Below are positions 1 to 7,821 of a DNA stretch of 46,747 nucleotides, piece after piece. The stretch is from an uncultured Eubacteriales bacterium (GTDB lineage Bacteria; Bacillota; Clostridia; Oscillospirales; Oscillospiraceae). The stretch covers positions 1 to 46,747 of the forward strand of contig UROF01000019.1 of assembly GCA_900549475.1 (NCBI GenBank), in the 5' to 3' direction. Within the stretch, counting starts at the first letter, position 1. The number at the start of each line of letters is the position of its first letter. The notes beneath the pieces were generated by a model, which made no database searches, was not told the DNA's origin, and saw only the letters and a list, made by a program, of their open reading frames with translations. Both the position numbers and the translations under genes were made by a program.

Positions 1-662
1 ATAGCCACCAGAGGCCGCTTGGGGTTGGCCAGGGCGCCGCCCATGATCTCCAGCTCCTTCTCGATCAGGAAGCCGCTGACGGCGGGCAGGTAGGCAGCCA
101 CACCGGCGGTGGAGGCGTGAGCCCGGTGCACAGCACCGAAAGCGTCGGACACATAGATCTCAGCCATATCAGCCATGGCCTTGGCCAGCTCGGGATCGTT
201 CTTGGTCTCGCCCTTCTCAAAGCGGGTGTTCTCCAGCAGCATGATCTGGCCGCTTTGGAGCGCGGCAGCCTTAGCCTTGGCATCCTCGCCCACCACATCG
301 GCAGCCATGATCACATCCTTGCCCAGCAGCTCGCTCAGGCGCTTGGCAACAGGAGCCAGGGACAGGGCCTTCAGAGACTTCTCCCACTTCTCCTTGGTGA
401 GGGAGGCGGGGTCCTTGCCCTTCTCGGTCTGCTTTTTCACCCATTTCTCAAAGTTGGGCTCCGGCTTGCCCAGGTGGGAGCAGGCGATGACCGCAGCGCC
501 CTGATCCAGCAGGTACTGGATGGTGGGCAGAGCGGCGCGGATGCGCTTATCATCGGTGATAGCACCGGTAGCCTTGTCCTGGGGAACATTGAAGTCACAG
601 CGCAGAAGGACCTTCTTGCCCTTCACGTCGATGTCCTTGACGGTCTTTTTGTTGTAGTTCAT
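1..662 (-). CDS. pgk: Phosphoglycerate kinase, N-terminal part (cut by window edge)
   Basis: Glycolytic enzyme that transfers the phosphate of 1,3-bisphosphoglycerate to ADP in the cytoplasm. The visible 220 or so residues begin MNYNKKTVKDIDVKGKKVL and carry the family motifs in order: LLRCDFNVP (substrate binding), the R-A-A-L-P-T-I helix, SHLGKPEP, and LLENTRFEKGE followed by YVSDAFGAVHRAHAST. The C-terminal nucleotide-binding domain lies beyond the left edge. The ATG at 660-662 has GGAG upstream. The gene follows trmL on the same strand with a 72-base gap, so it may be partly co-transcribed or have its own promoter there. Identification is secure. Confidence 0.95.
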   Translation of the reverse strand, partial: MNYNKKTVKDIDVKGKKVLLRCDFNVPQDKATGAITDDKRIRAALPTIQYLLDQGAAVIACSHLGKPEPNFEKWVKKQTEKGKDPASLTKEKWEKSLKALSLAPVAKRLSELLGKDVIMAADVVGEDAKAKAAALQSGQIMLLENTRFEKGETKNDPELAKAMADMAEIYVSDAFGAVHRAHASTAGVAAYLPAVSGFLIEKELEIMGGALANPKRPLVA

Positions 663-734
663 GTCCAATGACACTCCTTTCTCATATATAGAGGTATGGT
701 TAACAGGGTATAACGAACGGCAGCTGGTGGGTAC

Positions 735-1223
735 CTACCGGCTCATCTCGCCGGTCCCCGTCAATCCGGGGAAGCCATTTTGCCGCAGTGCCTCATAGGT
801 CAGAACAGCCACACTGTTGGCCAGATTCAAGCTCCTGGCCTCGTCCACCATAGGCAGACGGATGCACCGCTCCCGGTGGGCCTCCCGGAAATCCAGGGGC
901 AGCCCTGCCGTCTCCTTTCCGAAGAACAGCCAGCAGTCCGGGGAAAAATGAGCACAGCTGTAGTCCTGAGGGGCTTTGGTAGTGGCCAGCCACAGATCCG
1001 CGCCTGCCTCAGGAAACTCCCGAAAGAGGGCATCCAGATCCTTATGGACGGACACCTCCACCAAGTGCCAGTAGTCCAGTCCCGCCCGGCGCACGGCCTT
1101 CTCTGAGATGTCGAATCCCAAAGGCTCCACCAGATGCAGACGGCTGCCGGTAGCAGCACAGGTGCGGGCAATATTGCCGCAGTTTTGCGGGATCTCCGGT
1201 TCTACCAGAACGATGTGCAGCAT
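735..1223 (-). CDS. trmL: tRNA (cytidine(34)-2'-O)-methyltransferase TrmL
   Basis: SPOUT-family methyltransferase, which 2'-O-methylates the wobble base of certain tRNA-Leu species. The 162-residue protein starts MLHIVLVEPEIPQNCGNIAR, the classic TrmL opening. It also has GFDISEKAVRRAGLDYW, FGKETAGLP, and the C-terminal RSLNLANSVAVLTYEALRQ segment that forms the knotted SAM site. The reading frame stays open upstream to 1277, but the ATG at 1221-1223 is preceded by GGGAGGAGCT and matches the family start, so the extra 18 residues are rejected. It lies upstream of pgk and has its own promoter at 1293-1321. Confidence 0.93.
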   Translation of the reverse strand: MLHIVLVEPEIPQNCGNIARTCAATGSRLHLVEPLGFDISEKAVRRAGLDYWHLVEVSVHKDLDALFREFPEAGADLWLATTKAPQDYSCAHFSPDCWLFFGKETAGLPLDFREAHRERCIRLPMVDEARSLNLANSVAVLTYEALRQNGFPGLTGTGEMSR

Positions 1224-1292
1224 AGCTCCTCCCAAAAAGCGCGGTGAGGCGGGGCGCTGCCCATCCTGCGCGTTCAAATTTTAACAGCGTAC

Positions 1293-1321
1293 ATTGTAAA
1301 ACAAATTGTTTCCGAATTCAA
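1293..1321 (-). promoter_or_regulatory. Sigma-A-type promoter of trmL
   Basis: Read on the minus strand: TTGAAT (1316-1321), a 17-base spacer, then TACAAT (1293-1298). The spacing is ideal for the housekeeping sigma factor, and the site lies about 70 bases upstream of the trmL ATG. Confidence 0.65.
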
Positions 1322-1498
1322 GCATAAATAGATGAATTCTTCTAAGAATTTTACAAAATCCCGGTACTATTGGAAGGTACCGACAGGAAACCACAAATTT
1401 TGGTCTACATAAGGGTTTCCGCCTTGTGCAAAAAACCCCTAACAAAAGCAAAGTGGGTTATTTGTGCAAAATATGGAGTCGGTTTTTGAAAAATCCCC

Positions 1499-1526
1499 TT
1501 GCATAACAGCTTTTGTCTGATATAAT
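1499..1526 (+). promoter_or_regulatory. Sigma-A-type promoter of the glmU-prs region
   Basis: TTGCAT (1499-1504), a 16-base spacer and a perfect TATAAT (1521-1526), 39 bases before the ATG at 1566. An AGAGGGG ribosome site lies between. Confidence 0.75.
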
Positions 1527-1565
1527 GAAACCTGAGTACTACGATCAGGGAAGAGGGGATATCCG

Positions 1566-2588
1566 ATGAAATGTGTCGTGATCTTTATGACGGATGATGT
1601 CGCTCAGACCTACGATGGCAAGCCGCTGATGCTACAGGAAGCGTTGTTTTGTCCCGTATTGAATTGGTGTATGCGGGCATGGACGGAGAAAGGCATCAAG
1701 CGGTTTTTTGTTGTCTGTGCACCGGAGTTTCACGAAGAGGTGACCGCCTGCTTCCCGGAAGGCGTGGTGGCCGCTGTGGGTACTGTGGAGGACTATCAGC
1801 GGGACATCAGTGAATTTGCCAAGGGCTGCTGGATCGATGAGATCCACGAGGCCATGCTGCCGGTGGGCAGCATGATGCTCTCCTTCCGCACAGTGCCGGA
1901 GCTGATCCGTCTGCAGCAGGCGGTCAAGGAGGACATCGTAGCCTACCACCAGAACACTGGCGTCAACGTACTGGACCCGGATCACACCTACATTGATCCC
2001 CGGGTGTCCATCGGCGCGGGAACCATGCTTCTGCCCGGTACCATCCTCCGGGGCAACACCATCATCGGCGACAACTGCCAGATCGGTCCCAATGCCCTGC
2101 TGGAGGACTGCGTGGTGGGCGACGGCAGCGTGGTCAACGCCTCTCAGGTATATGAGAGCACCCTGGGCCGGGATGTCCATGTGGGACCCTATGCCCATGT
2201 GCGTCCCAAGTGCCAGATCGGCGACGGGTGCAAGGTTGGCGCTTTCGTAGAGGTGAAGAACGCCGTGTTCGGCGAGGGCACCAAGATGTCCCACCTCACC
2301 TACGTGGGCGACGCCGATGTGGGCAGCCGGGTGAACTTCGGCTGCGGTACCATTACCTCCAACTACGACGGGTTCCGCAAGCACCGCACGGTCATCGGTG
2401 ATGATGTATTCGTGGGCTGCAACACCAACCTGGTGCCGCCTGTGTCTGTCGGCGATCGGGCTTATATCGCCGCCGGCACCACGGTGACCAAGGACGTGGA
2501 ACCGGACAGCCTGGCCATCGGCCGGGTGCGGCAGGAGGTCAAGCCCGGCTGGGCCAAGACCCGCCGTGAACTTTTTGGGAAGAAGTAA
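1566..2588 (+). CDS. GlmU-like protein: intact acetyltransferase half, degenerate uridyltransferase half
   Basis: The C-terminal part (about residue 135 onward) is a left-handed beta-helix closely resembling the glucosamine-1-phosphate acetyltransferase domain of GlmU. It has VKNAVFGEGTKMSHLTYVGD (with the catalytic-type His), NFGCGTITSNYDG, IGDDVFVG and IAAGTTVTKDV. The N-terminal part is only about 130 residues, against about 230 in full GlmU. It starts MKCVVIFMTDD and has no LAAGxGTRM nucleotide-binding loop. The protein is 340 residues; GlmU is usually about 455. I infer it acetylates GlcN-1-P or a relative but cannot make UDP-GlcNAc alone. The position before prs and pth matches gcaD/glmU in other Firmicutes, so it probably descends from that gene. 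Confidence 0.8.
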   Translation: MKCVVIFMTDDVAQTYDGKPLMLQEALFCPVLNWCMRAWTEKGIKRFFVVCAPEFHEEVTACFPEGVVAAVGTVEDYQRDISEFAKGCWIDEIHEAMLPVGSMMLSFRTVPELIRLQQAVKEDIVAYHQNTGVNVLDPDHTYIDPRVSIGAGTMLLPGTILRGNTIIGDNCQIGPNALLEDCVVGDGSVVNASQVYESTLGRDVHVGPYAHVRPKCQIGDGCKVGAFVEVKNAVFGEGTKMSHLTYVGDADVGSRVNFGCGTITSNYDGFRKHRTVIGDDVFVGCNTNLVPPVSVGDRAYIAAGTTVTKDVEPDSLAIGRVRQEVKPGWAKTRRELFGKK

Positions 2589-2690
2589 TCAGACGATACA
2601 TAACATAATAAGCAAAGAGGAAAACAAAGGCTCTTCACGCTGCAGGCGTCAACAACGAATCTACAACGAGGAAGAAAGAGGGAGTTGGAA

Positions 2691-3650
2691 ATGATTTCAC
2701 ACAGCAAAGATATGAAGGTGTTCAGCGGCAATTCCAATACCGGTCTTGCAAAGGACATCTGTAAGCTGATCGGCATCCAGCTGGGCAATGCGGAGATCGG
2801 CCATTTTGCAGACGGCGAGGTGTTCGCCTCCATTTATGAGTCCGTCCGCGGTTCCGATGTATTTCTGGTCCAGTCCACCAGCCGTCCCGTCAACGACAAC
2901 CTGATGGAGCTGCTGATCATGATCGATGCCATGAAGCGGGCGTCCGCCGGCCGCATCACCGCTGTCATCCCCTATTTTGGCTATGCCCGTCAGGACCGCA
3001 AGACCAAGGCCCGTGACCCCATCTCCGCCAAGCTGGTAGCCAATATGCTTACCGCCGCCGGCGCTGACCGTGTCCTCACCATGGACCTTCACGCCGCTCA
3101 GATCCAGGGCTTTTTCGACATCCCTGTGGATAACCTTCTGGGCAATCCGGTATTTGTGGACTATTATGCCAAGAAGTTCGGCGAAAAATGCGACGATATG
3201 GTCGTCGTGTCCCCCGATGTGGGCTCTGTGGCCCGGGCTCGCGCCTTTGCTCAGAAGCTCCATATGAACCTGGCCATCGTGGATAAGCGCCGTCAGAAGG
3301 CCAACCAGTGCGAAGTCATGAACGTCATCGGTGACGTGGAGGGTAAGGACTGCATCCTCTTCGACGACATGGTGGATACCGCCGGTTCCCTGTGCAACGC
3401 CGCCAAGGCCGTTGTGGAAGTGGGCGGCGCCCGGAACGTGTACGCCTGCGCCTCCCACGCTGTGCTCTCCGGCCCGGCTGTGGATCGCATCAACGACAGC
3501 GTCATCACCGAGCTGGCTTTCCTGGACACCATTGCCCCTATCGACAGCTCTCTCTGCAGCAAGATCAAGTACCTCACCGTAGCCCCCATGTTTGCTGAGG
3601 CTATTGAGCGTATTTATCAGGAGATCTCCGTATCCAAGCTCTGGGTTTGA
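2691..3650 (+). CDS. prs: Ribose-phosphate pyrophosphokinase (PRPP synthetase)
   Basis: Makes PRPP from ribose-5-phosphate and ATP for nucleotide, His and Trp synthesis. The 319-residue protein is of normal length. It shows KVFSGNSNTGLAKDIC, the VQSTSRPVNDNLMELL motif, PYFGYARQDRK (ATP loop), the TMDLHAAQIQGFFDIPVDNL segment, and the PRPP-binding loop FDDMVDTAGS. A TTG codon six bases upstream is in frame, but the GAGGGAG site sits only next to that TTG and is ideally placed (6 bases) for the ATG at 2691. It lies 102 bases after the GlmU-like gene in the order glmU-prs-pth, which is conserved in Firmicutes. Confidence 0.96.
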   Translation: MISHSKDMKVFSGNSNTGLAKDICKLIGIQLGNAEIGHFADGEVFASIYESVRGSDVFLVQSTSRPVNDNLMELLIMIDAMKRASAGRITAVIPYFGYARQDRKTKARDPISAKLVANMLTAAGADRVLTMDLHAAQIQGFFDIPVDNLLGNPVFVDYYAKKFGEKCDDMVVVSPDVGSVARARAFAQKLHMNLAIVDKRRQKANQCEVMNVIGDVEGKDCILFDDMVDTAGSLCNAAKAVVEVGGARNVYACASHAVLSGPAVDRINDSVITELAFLDTIAPIDSSLCSKIKYLTVAPMFAEAIERIYQEISVSKLWV

Positions 3651-3682
3651 TCCGGGGCCGGCACGGAAACAATTACACAGGC

Positions 3683-3716
3683 GGCGGGGACGGGAATTTT
3701 TCCGCCCCCGCCTTTT
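3683..3716 (+). terminator. Hairpin with short U-tract between prs and pth
   Basis: An 11-bp GC-rich stem (3683-3693 with 3702-3712, one A-C mismatch) with an 8-base loop, followed by TTTT. It looks like an intrinsic terminator or attenuator that would lower pth transcription from upstream promoters. Confidence 0.6.
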
Positions 3717-3782
3717 CACGGGACACAGGCCCCTGCCCATTGCACCGCAGACCGCGGGCCTGTGCTGGAAGGAGCGAATAAC

Positions 3783-4370
3783 ATGTTTGGAAAAGGGAGC
3801 GGCGGCTTTCAGTGGCTGCTGGTATGCCTGGGCAATCCCGGCAAGCAGTATGAGAACACCCGGCACAACATTGGTTTTCTGGCAGCAGATGAACTGGGCC
3901 GTCGGGAGGGCATCAAGATCAACAAGCTGCGCTACCGGGCCCTCACCGGTGAGATCCGAGTAGGCAGTCAGCGGGTGCTGGTCATTAAGCCCCAGACCTA
4001 TATGAACCTCAGCGGCGAGGCAGTAAAGCTGGCAGGAGGCTTTTACAAGATCCCGCCGGATCATGTGCTGGTGATCTCCGACGATGTAGCGCTGCCGCTG
4101 GGCAAGCTCCGCATCCGCGCTGGCGGCAGCGCCGGCGGCCATAACGGCCTGAAAAATATCATTGCCCATCTGGGGACAGATCAGTTTCCCCGGATTCGCG
4201 TGGGAGTAGGCGCCCCCCAGCACCCGGAGCACGAGATGGTGGACTGGGTTATCGGCGGCTTCTCCCCGGCGGAGCGAAAGGTAGTGGATGAGGCTGTGGG
4301 CCGTGCGGTGGACGCAGCCCTGTGCGTAATCGAGAAAGGTGTACAGGAAGCCCAGAACCGGTTCAACTGA
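3783..4370 (+). CDS. pth: Peptidyl-tRNA hydrolase
   Basis: Releases tRNA from peptidyl-tRNA that has dropped off ribosomes. The 195-residue protein has the family motifs LLVCLGNPGKQYENTRHNIGF (Asn and catalytic His), VLVIKPQTYMNLSGEAV, the ISDDVALPLGKLRIR segment with its catalytic Asp, and GGSAGGHNGLKNI. A longer frame starts at GTG 3762, but AAGGAG is 8 bases before the ATG at 3783. The N-terminus (MFGKGSGGFQW) is slightly longer than in many homologues. The gene ends at a strong bidirectional terminator. Confidence 0.95.
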   Translation: MFGKGSGGFQWLLVCLGNPGKQYENTRHNIGFLAADELGRREGIKINKLRYRALTGEIRVGSQRVLVIKPQTYMNLSGEAVKLAGGFYKIPPDHVLVISDDVALPLGKLRIRAGGSAGGHNGLKNIIAHLGTDQFPRIRVGVGAPQHPEHEMVDWVIGGFSPAERKVVDEAVGRAVDAALCVIEKGVQEAQNRFN

Positions 4371-4401
4371 GGCCTGGCCCACGCCGATCAAGCAAAATAG
4401 G

Positions 4402-4435
4402 ATGCCCCTCCGCTTCCATGGAAGCGGAGGGGCAT
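4402..4435. terminator. Bidirectional terminator between pth and queT
   Basis: A perfect 34-base inverted repeat (17-bp arms, centre 4418/4419), GC-rich inside and with A/T flanks. It separates the convergent pth and queT genes and can serve both. Confidence 0.88.
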
Positions 4436-4438
4436 TTA

Positions 4439-4951
4439 TCAGCACATCTCAGGGGCAGATGGGCCGAATACTTTCAGTTTTGTCAGCAGGGCCAGCAGAG
4501 GAAGTCCCAATATGTAGCACACCGCCAGCTCACCCAGCGCTACGGTTGCCGCATTGAACAGGAACGTACCGGAAAAGGCGGCGGTAAAGCCCACCTCCTG
4601 GTAGCTGATGAGGCCGCCTACCAGGATGCCGTTACAGATCACCGGCGGCAGGGGTGCCAGCCACTTACTTTTGCACCGGGCTGTGAGAAGTCCTGCCAGC
4701 AAAGTGGCCATAGAGCCGAAGATCAGGTCCGGGAGCCCGTAGGGGCTGAGGATGTTGGAGATGATGCAGCCCACAAACAAGCCCCAGGTGGCCAGGGGAT
4801 TCAGGAAGGGCAGCACCGTCAGGGCTTCTGAGAAACGGCATTGGATGGGCCCGTAGGTGAGGCCGAATATGTTGCCGAAGTAGCTCAGAGCGACATAGAT
4901 GCCTCCGATCAGGGCGGCGGTTGTGATTTGGCGTGTACTGAATTTCTGCAT
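4439..4951 (-). CDS. queT: QueT-family transporter (queuosine precursor ECF S-component)
   Basis: A 170-residue, very hydrophobic integral membrane protein of the QueT family, the substrate-binding component for queuosine precursors (preQ0/preQ1) of energy-coupling-factor transporters. Visible family features are the N-terminal TRQITTAALIGGIYVALSYFG helix, the FRFSEALTVLPF-like segment (here CRFSEALTVLPFLNP), and several further helices through CNGILVGGLISY. The ATG at 4949-4951 follows GGAGG by 9 bases. A longer frame to 5038 runs through the structured leader and is rejected. The ECF ATPases and T-component are not in this window, as is usual for group II ECF systems. Confidence 0.88.
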   Translation of the reverse strand: MQKFSTRQITTAALIGGIYVALSYFGNIFGLTYGPIQCRFSEALTVLPFLNPLATWGLFVGCIISNILSPYGLPDLIFGSMATLLAGLLTARCKSKWLAPLPPVICNGILVGGLISYQEVGFTAAFSGTFLFNAATVALGELAVCYILGLPLLALLTKLKVFGPSAPEMC

Positions 4952-5079
4952 GTGAATATACCTCCATTTTTTGTTTAGAGAACGGTCTTGCCCCGGTTCG
5001 CCAAACCGTGACAGCCGAACGAACGCAGGCGCTCCCATCAGGAAACGCCTGCGCTTGGACTGGATGTGGAAACCAGTCG
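4952..5079 (-). ncRNA. Structured queT leader, candidate preQ1 riboswitch
   Basis: The 5' untranslated RNA of queT is about 127 nt. It would begin with a 6-bp hairpin (arms GACTGG/CCAGTC), followed by a second GC-rich hairpin (arms CGCAGGCG/CGCCTGCG) and a third (arms GTTCG/CGAAC), ending at the GGAGG ribosome site (4961-4965). QueT genes are commonly under preQ1 riboswitches, and a distinct class (preQ1-III) was described in Ruminococcaceae. The class cannot be settled by eye; the structure and context are what I see. Confidence 0.5.
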
Positions 5080-5084
5080 GGAGG

Positions 5085-5113
5085 ATTATATCACGCGCCG
5101 GACACGCTGTAAA
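5085..5113 (-). promoter_or_regulatory. Sigma-A-type promoter of queT
   Basis: On the minus strand: TTTACA (5108-5113), 17 bases, TATAAT (5085-5090). It is divergent from, and about 20 bases from, the yedF promoter. Confidence 0.75.
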
Positions 5114-5135
5114 TGGCGGAAATCAAAATTTTCTG

Positions 5136-5164
5136 CTGACAAGCGGCGGCGGTTGTGCTATACT
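5136..5164 (+). promoter_or_regulatory. Sigma-A-type promoter of yedF operon
   Basis: CTGACA (5136-5141), 17 bases, TATACT (5159-5164), about 90 bases upstream of the yedF ATG. Confidence 0.6.
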
Positions 5165-5252
5165 GAAAAACACTAAGGTTTTTTTATTGAAATAATCAAT
5201 AAATTCGTCCTCGCTCCGAAAGGGGAACAGAGGCAGACAGGAGGAATCAATT

Positions 5253-5864
5253 ATGGCGGATGTATTGGTAAACGCAGTCGGTGAGCAGTGCCCCATCCCG
5301 GTGGTAAAGGCTACCCAGGCCCTGCGGGCCATGACAGAGCCCGGCACCCTGGAGGTACTGGTGGATAATGAGATCGCGGTACAGAACCTGACCAGAATGG
5401 GAGCTTCCCAGGGCTACGCCGTGCAGGCGGAGCAGCGTGAGGAGAATCTCTATTCCGTGAAGGTGCTGGTCAACAAGCTGCCGGAGAAGGATGCGGCGCC
5501 CCAGCCGGAGTGCATCGTGGATGCCGGCGGCGGCCTGGTGGCAGCAGTGAGCTCTGATGTGATGGGCCAGGGCAGTGATGAGCTGGGCGCCACGCTGATG
5601 AAGGGCTTCCTCTTTGCCCTCAGCCAGCTGCCCCAGCTGCCCAAGACCGTCCTGTTCTACAACGGCGGCGCCAAGCTGACGGTGGAAGGCTCTGTCAGTC
5701 TGGAGGATATCAGGAATCTGGAGTCCCAGGGCGTGGAGATCATGACCTGCGGCACCTGCCTGAACTACTATGGCCTGGCGGACAAGCTGGCTGTAGGCAG
5801 CGTCACCAACATGTACAGCATTGTGGAGAAGCTTGCCGGCGCCTCCCGGATCATCCGGCCGTGA
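5253..5864 (+). CDS. yedF: YedF: TusA-like domain fused to DsrE-like domain
   Basis: 203 residues. The N-terminal 75 or so are a TusA/SirA-type sulfur carrier domain (VNAVGEQCPIPVVKATQALR; the Cys-Pro-x-Pro motif bears the persulfide or perselenide Cys). The C-terminal 110 are a DsrE/DsrF-like domain (VVAVSSDVMGQGSDELGATLMKGF-type start, LFYNGGAKLTVEGS, MTCGTCLNYYG with two Cys). This fusion is the sulfurtransferase-like YedF, linked to selenium metabolism in Clostridia. The ATG follows AGGAGGAATCAATT. It shares a GTGA overlap with the downstream DUF3343 gene. No selD or selenoprotein gene is visible here. Confidence 0.87.
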   Translation: MADVLVNAVGEQCPIPVVKATQALRAMTEPGTLEVLVDNEIAVQNLTRMGASQGYAVQAEQREENLYSVKVLVNKLPEKDAAPQPECIVDAGGGLVAAVSSDVMGQGSDELGATLMKGFLFALSQLPQLPKTVLFYNGGAKLTVEGSVSLEDIRNLESQGVEIMTCGTCLNYYGLADKLAVGSVTNMYSIVEKLAGASRIIRP

Positions 5865-6109
5865 GCGTACAGCAGCGGGAAAAGACGCTGTGGCTGGTGG
5901 CTACCTTCCCCACTACCACGGCAGCTATCACTATGGAACGGCTATGCGGACAGTTGGGTCTGCCGGGACGTCTGATCCCGGTGCCGCGCTCGATTTCCGC
6001 CAGCTGCGGCATGGCCTGGCGGGCGCCGGAAGACGCAAGAGGCGCGCTGGAGGACATGGTAAAGGAGCACGCCCTGCCGGTGGAGGGCTGGTATTACGTC
6101 ATGCTGTAG
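5861..6109 (+). CDS. DUF3343 putative Se/S carrier protein
   Basis: An 82-residue protein starting at GTG 5861, whose start codon overlaps the yedF stop (GTGA), so translation is probably coupled. The layout fits DUF3343: WLVATFPTTTAAITMERLC, then GRLIPVPRSISASCGMAWRAP with the conserved single Cys, and a short C-terminal WYYVML strand. DUF3343 proteins occur beside YedF and selenium genes and are proposed selenium/sulfur carriers. The assignment rests on the Cys motif and the neighbour. Confidence 0.8.
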   Translation: MSVQQREKTLWLVATFPTTTAAITMERLCGQLGLPGRLIPVPRSISASCGMAWRAPEDARGALEDMVKEHALPVEGWYYVML

Positions 6110-6190
6110 GGCTGCGGCCTTTGCTGTAAAGGTCCCCTTCCCTTTTGCGCTTTCTTTCTTAGGAAAAGCAAATCCGGAATACAAAAAGAA

Positions 6191-6225
6191 AATCCGGGCC
6201 GGAGGAAATTCCTCCGGCCCGGATT
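6191..6225. terminator. Bidirectional terminator between DUF3343 gene and msmX-like gene
   Basis: A 17-bp perfect stem (6191-6207 with 6209-6225), GC-rich core, followed by a T-rich stretch (6227-6240) on the plus strand and A-rich sequence on the other side. It serves two convergent genes. Confidence 0.88.
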
Positions 6226-6238
6226 GTTTTGCTTTTGC

Positions 6239-7444
6239 TTACAGCAGGCTCTTCTCGGTTTCCTTATTGAACATGTGGACCACATTGCCGCCAAAGGTGA
6301 CATGGATCTTGGAGCCGTAGCCGAAGGAGGTCTTCTGCTCGGTGCTCAGATCGATGGTGGGCAGGATGACGATGGCATCCTTGCCGGCGATATTGACGTG
6401 CATGTGGATGGTGCTGCCCATCAGCTCGGTAACGTCCACAGTAGCGGCGATACCGCTCTTCTCGCCGTCGGGGCAGAGAACGATGTGGTCAGGACGGATA
6501 CCCAGGATGATATCCTGAGGAGCAGTGTTCTTGGCCTTCAGGGCCGCCTGCTTGTCCTCGGGCAGGTCGATGCGGGTACCGTAGACAGTGACGAAGTACT
6601 TCTCGCCGTCCTTGTCCAGGCGGGCATCAAAGAAGTTCATCTGGGGAGTGCCGATGAAGCCGGCCACAAACAGGTTGGCGGGGCTGTCAAAGACCTCCTG
6701 GGGAGTACCGATCTGCTGGATGAAGCCGTCACGCATGATGACAATACGATCGCCCAGGGTCATAGCCTCGGTCTGGTCGTGGGTAACGTAAATAAAGGTG
6801 GTGTTGATCTTCTGGCGCAGCTTGATGATCTCAGCGCGCATCTGGTTACGGAGCTTGGCGTCCAGGTTACTCAGAGGCTCGTCCATCAGGAACACCTTGG
6901 GCTCACGGACGATGGCGCGGCCGATAGCCACACGCTGACGCTGGCCGCCGGACAGGGCCTTGGGCTTGCGGTTGAGGTACTGGGTGATGTCCAGGATCTC
7001 AGCGGCCTCCTTGACCTTGCGGTCGATCTCCTCCTTGGGCACCTTCTTGAGCTTCAGGGAGAAGGCCATGTTCTCATACACGGTCATGTGGGGATACAGG
7101 GCGTAGCTCTGGAAGACCATGGCGATATCACGGTCCTTGGGGGCCACGTCGTTGACCAGCTTGCCGTCGATGTACAGCTCGCCCTCGGAGATCTCCTCCA
7201 GGCCGGCCACCATGCGCAGGGTGGTGGACTTACCGCAGCCGGAGGGACCGACCAGAACGATGAACTCCTGGTCCTTGATGTCCAGATTGAACTCCTGGAC
7301 CGCTACGACGCCCTTGTCAGTGATCTGAAGGTTGACCTTCTTCTCCTCGACGGGGGTCTCGCCCTTCTTGGCCTTCTTGACCTTCTTCTGGTCGCCGCTG
7401 TGGGGGTAGATCTTCTTGACGTTCTTCAGGGTAACAGTTGCCAT
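6239..7444 (-). CDS. MsmX/UgpC-type ABC transporter ATPase (multi-sugar)
   Basis: A 401-residue ATPase of the CUT1 carbohydrate-importer family. It shows Walker A GPSGCGKST, Q-loop FQSYALYPHMTVYENM, signature LSGGQRQRVAIGRA, Walker B VFLMDEPLSNLD, H-loop VTHDQTEAM, and a C-terminal TOBE/MalK-like regulatory domain (IRPDHIVLC, GSTIHMHV). An insertion of about 30 Lys/Glu-rich residues follows VKKIYPHSG, before the beta-strand leading to Walker A; this is longer than in Bacillus MsmX. No binding protein or permease is adjacent, so it may energise several sugar importers elsewhere. The start MATVTLKN fits the family, but there is no good ribosome site before it. Confidence 0.9.
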   Translation of the reverse strand: MATVTLKNVKKIYPHSGDQKKVKKAKKGETPVEEKKVNLQITDKGVVAVQEFNLDIKDQEFIVLVGPSGCGKSTTLRMVAGLEEISEGELYIDGKLVNDVAPKDRDIAMVFQSYALYPHMTVYENMAFSLKLKKVPKEEIDRKVKEAAEILDITQYLNRKPKALSGGQRQRVAIGRAIVREPKVFLMDEPLSNLDAKLRNQMRAEIIKLRQKINTTFIYVTHDQTEAMTLGDRIVIMRDGFIQQIGTPQEVFDSPANLFVAGFIGTPQMNFFDARLDKDGEKYFVTVYGTRIDLPEDKQAALKAKNTAPQDIILGIRPDHIVLCPDGEKSGIAATVDVTELMGSTIHMHVNIAGKDAIVILPTIDLSTEQKTSFGYGSKIHVTFGGNVVHMFNKETEKSLL

Positions 7445-7652
7445 GTTCCGGACGTTAGTGGGAATGCCTCCGCAAAGCCCACCTCGGAGAAGCGGAGCGA
7501 AACCGCAGCTCCTTTGTGACAGGTCTCCACACTGCCACACCGCACGTCCACGCGGGATCTCATCCTTTCTTGTCAGTCTGTCGGGCCATTTTGTGGAGTG
7601 GCCGGACAGCTCATGATTTGAAAGCCTGGGCATGGGGACACAGGCTAACCTA

Positions 7653-7681
7653 AGCATACCGAATCCCCGGCAGAAAGTCAA
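7653..7681 (-). promoter_or_regulatory. Promoter of the MsmX-like ATPase
   Basis: Minus strand TTGACT (7676-7681), 17 bases, TATGCT (7653-7658). Confidence 0.6.
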
Positions 7682-7821
7682 TAAAGCAAAAAATTTTCGG
7701 CACTTTAGCAATGAATCGAAATTTTTTCTGTACAATTTGCCGGAGAAATTTGGCCCTTCTTCTTTGGTGCAAAAGAGACAAGAATCGCAGGAATCTTTTG
7801 GGCCGGACTGTGCATCCTCCC

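Larger units (their letters stand above)
1224..1565. other. Divergent promoter region between trmL and glmU-like gene
   Basis: This 342-base AT-rich spacer holds the trmL promoter (minus strand, 1293-1321) and the glmU promoter (plus strand, 1499-1526). Between them, around 1322-1498, I see only A/T-rich sequence without a coding frame or a convincing terminator. Confidence 0.7.

Noticed and set aside
2697..4445. 582-codon minus-strand open frame opposite prs and pth
   Set aside because: Crosses two well-conserved genes and a terminator; no recognisable domain.
5080..5084. GGAGG complement near the queT transcript start as an anti-Shine-Dalgarno
   Set aside because: With normal spacing from the -10 box, these bases lie upstream of the transcription start and would not be in the RNA.
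6224..7519. 431-codon plus-strand open frame opposite the MsmX-type ATPase
   Set aside because: Leu/Gly/Asp/His-rich antisense shadow of a clear ABC ATPase, with no ribosome site or family resemblance.
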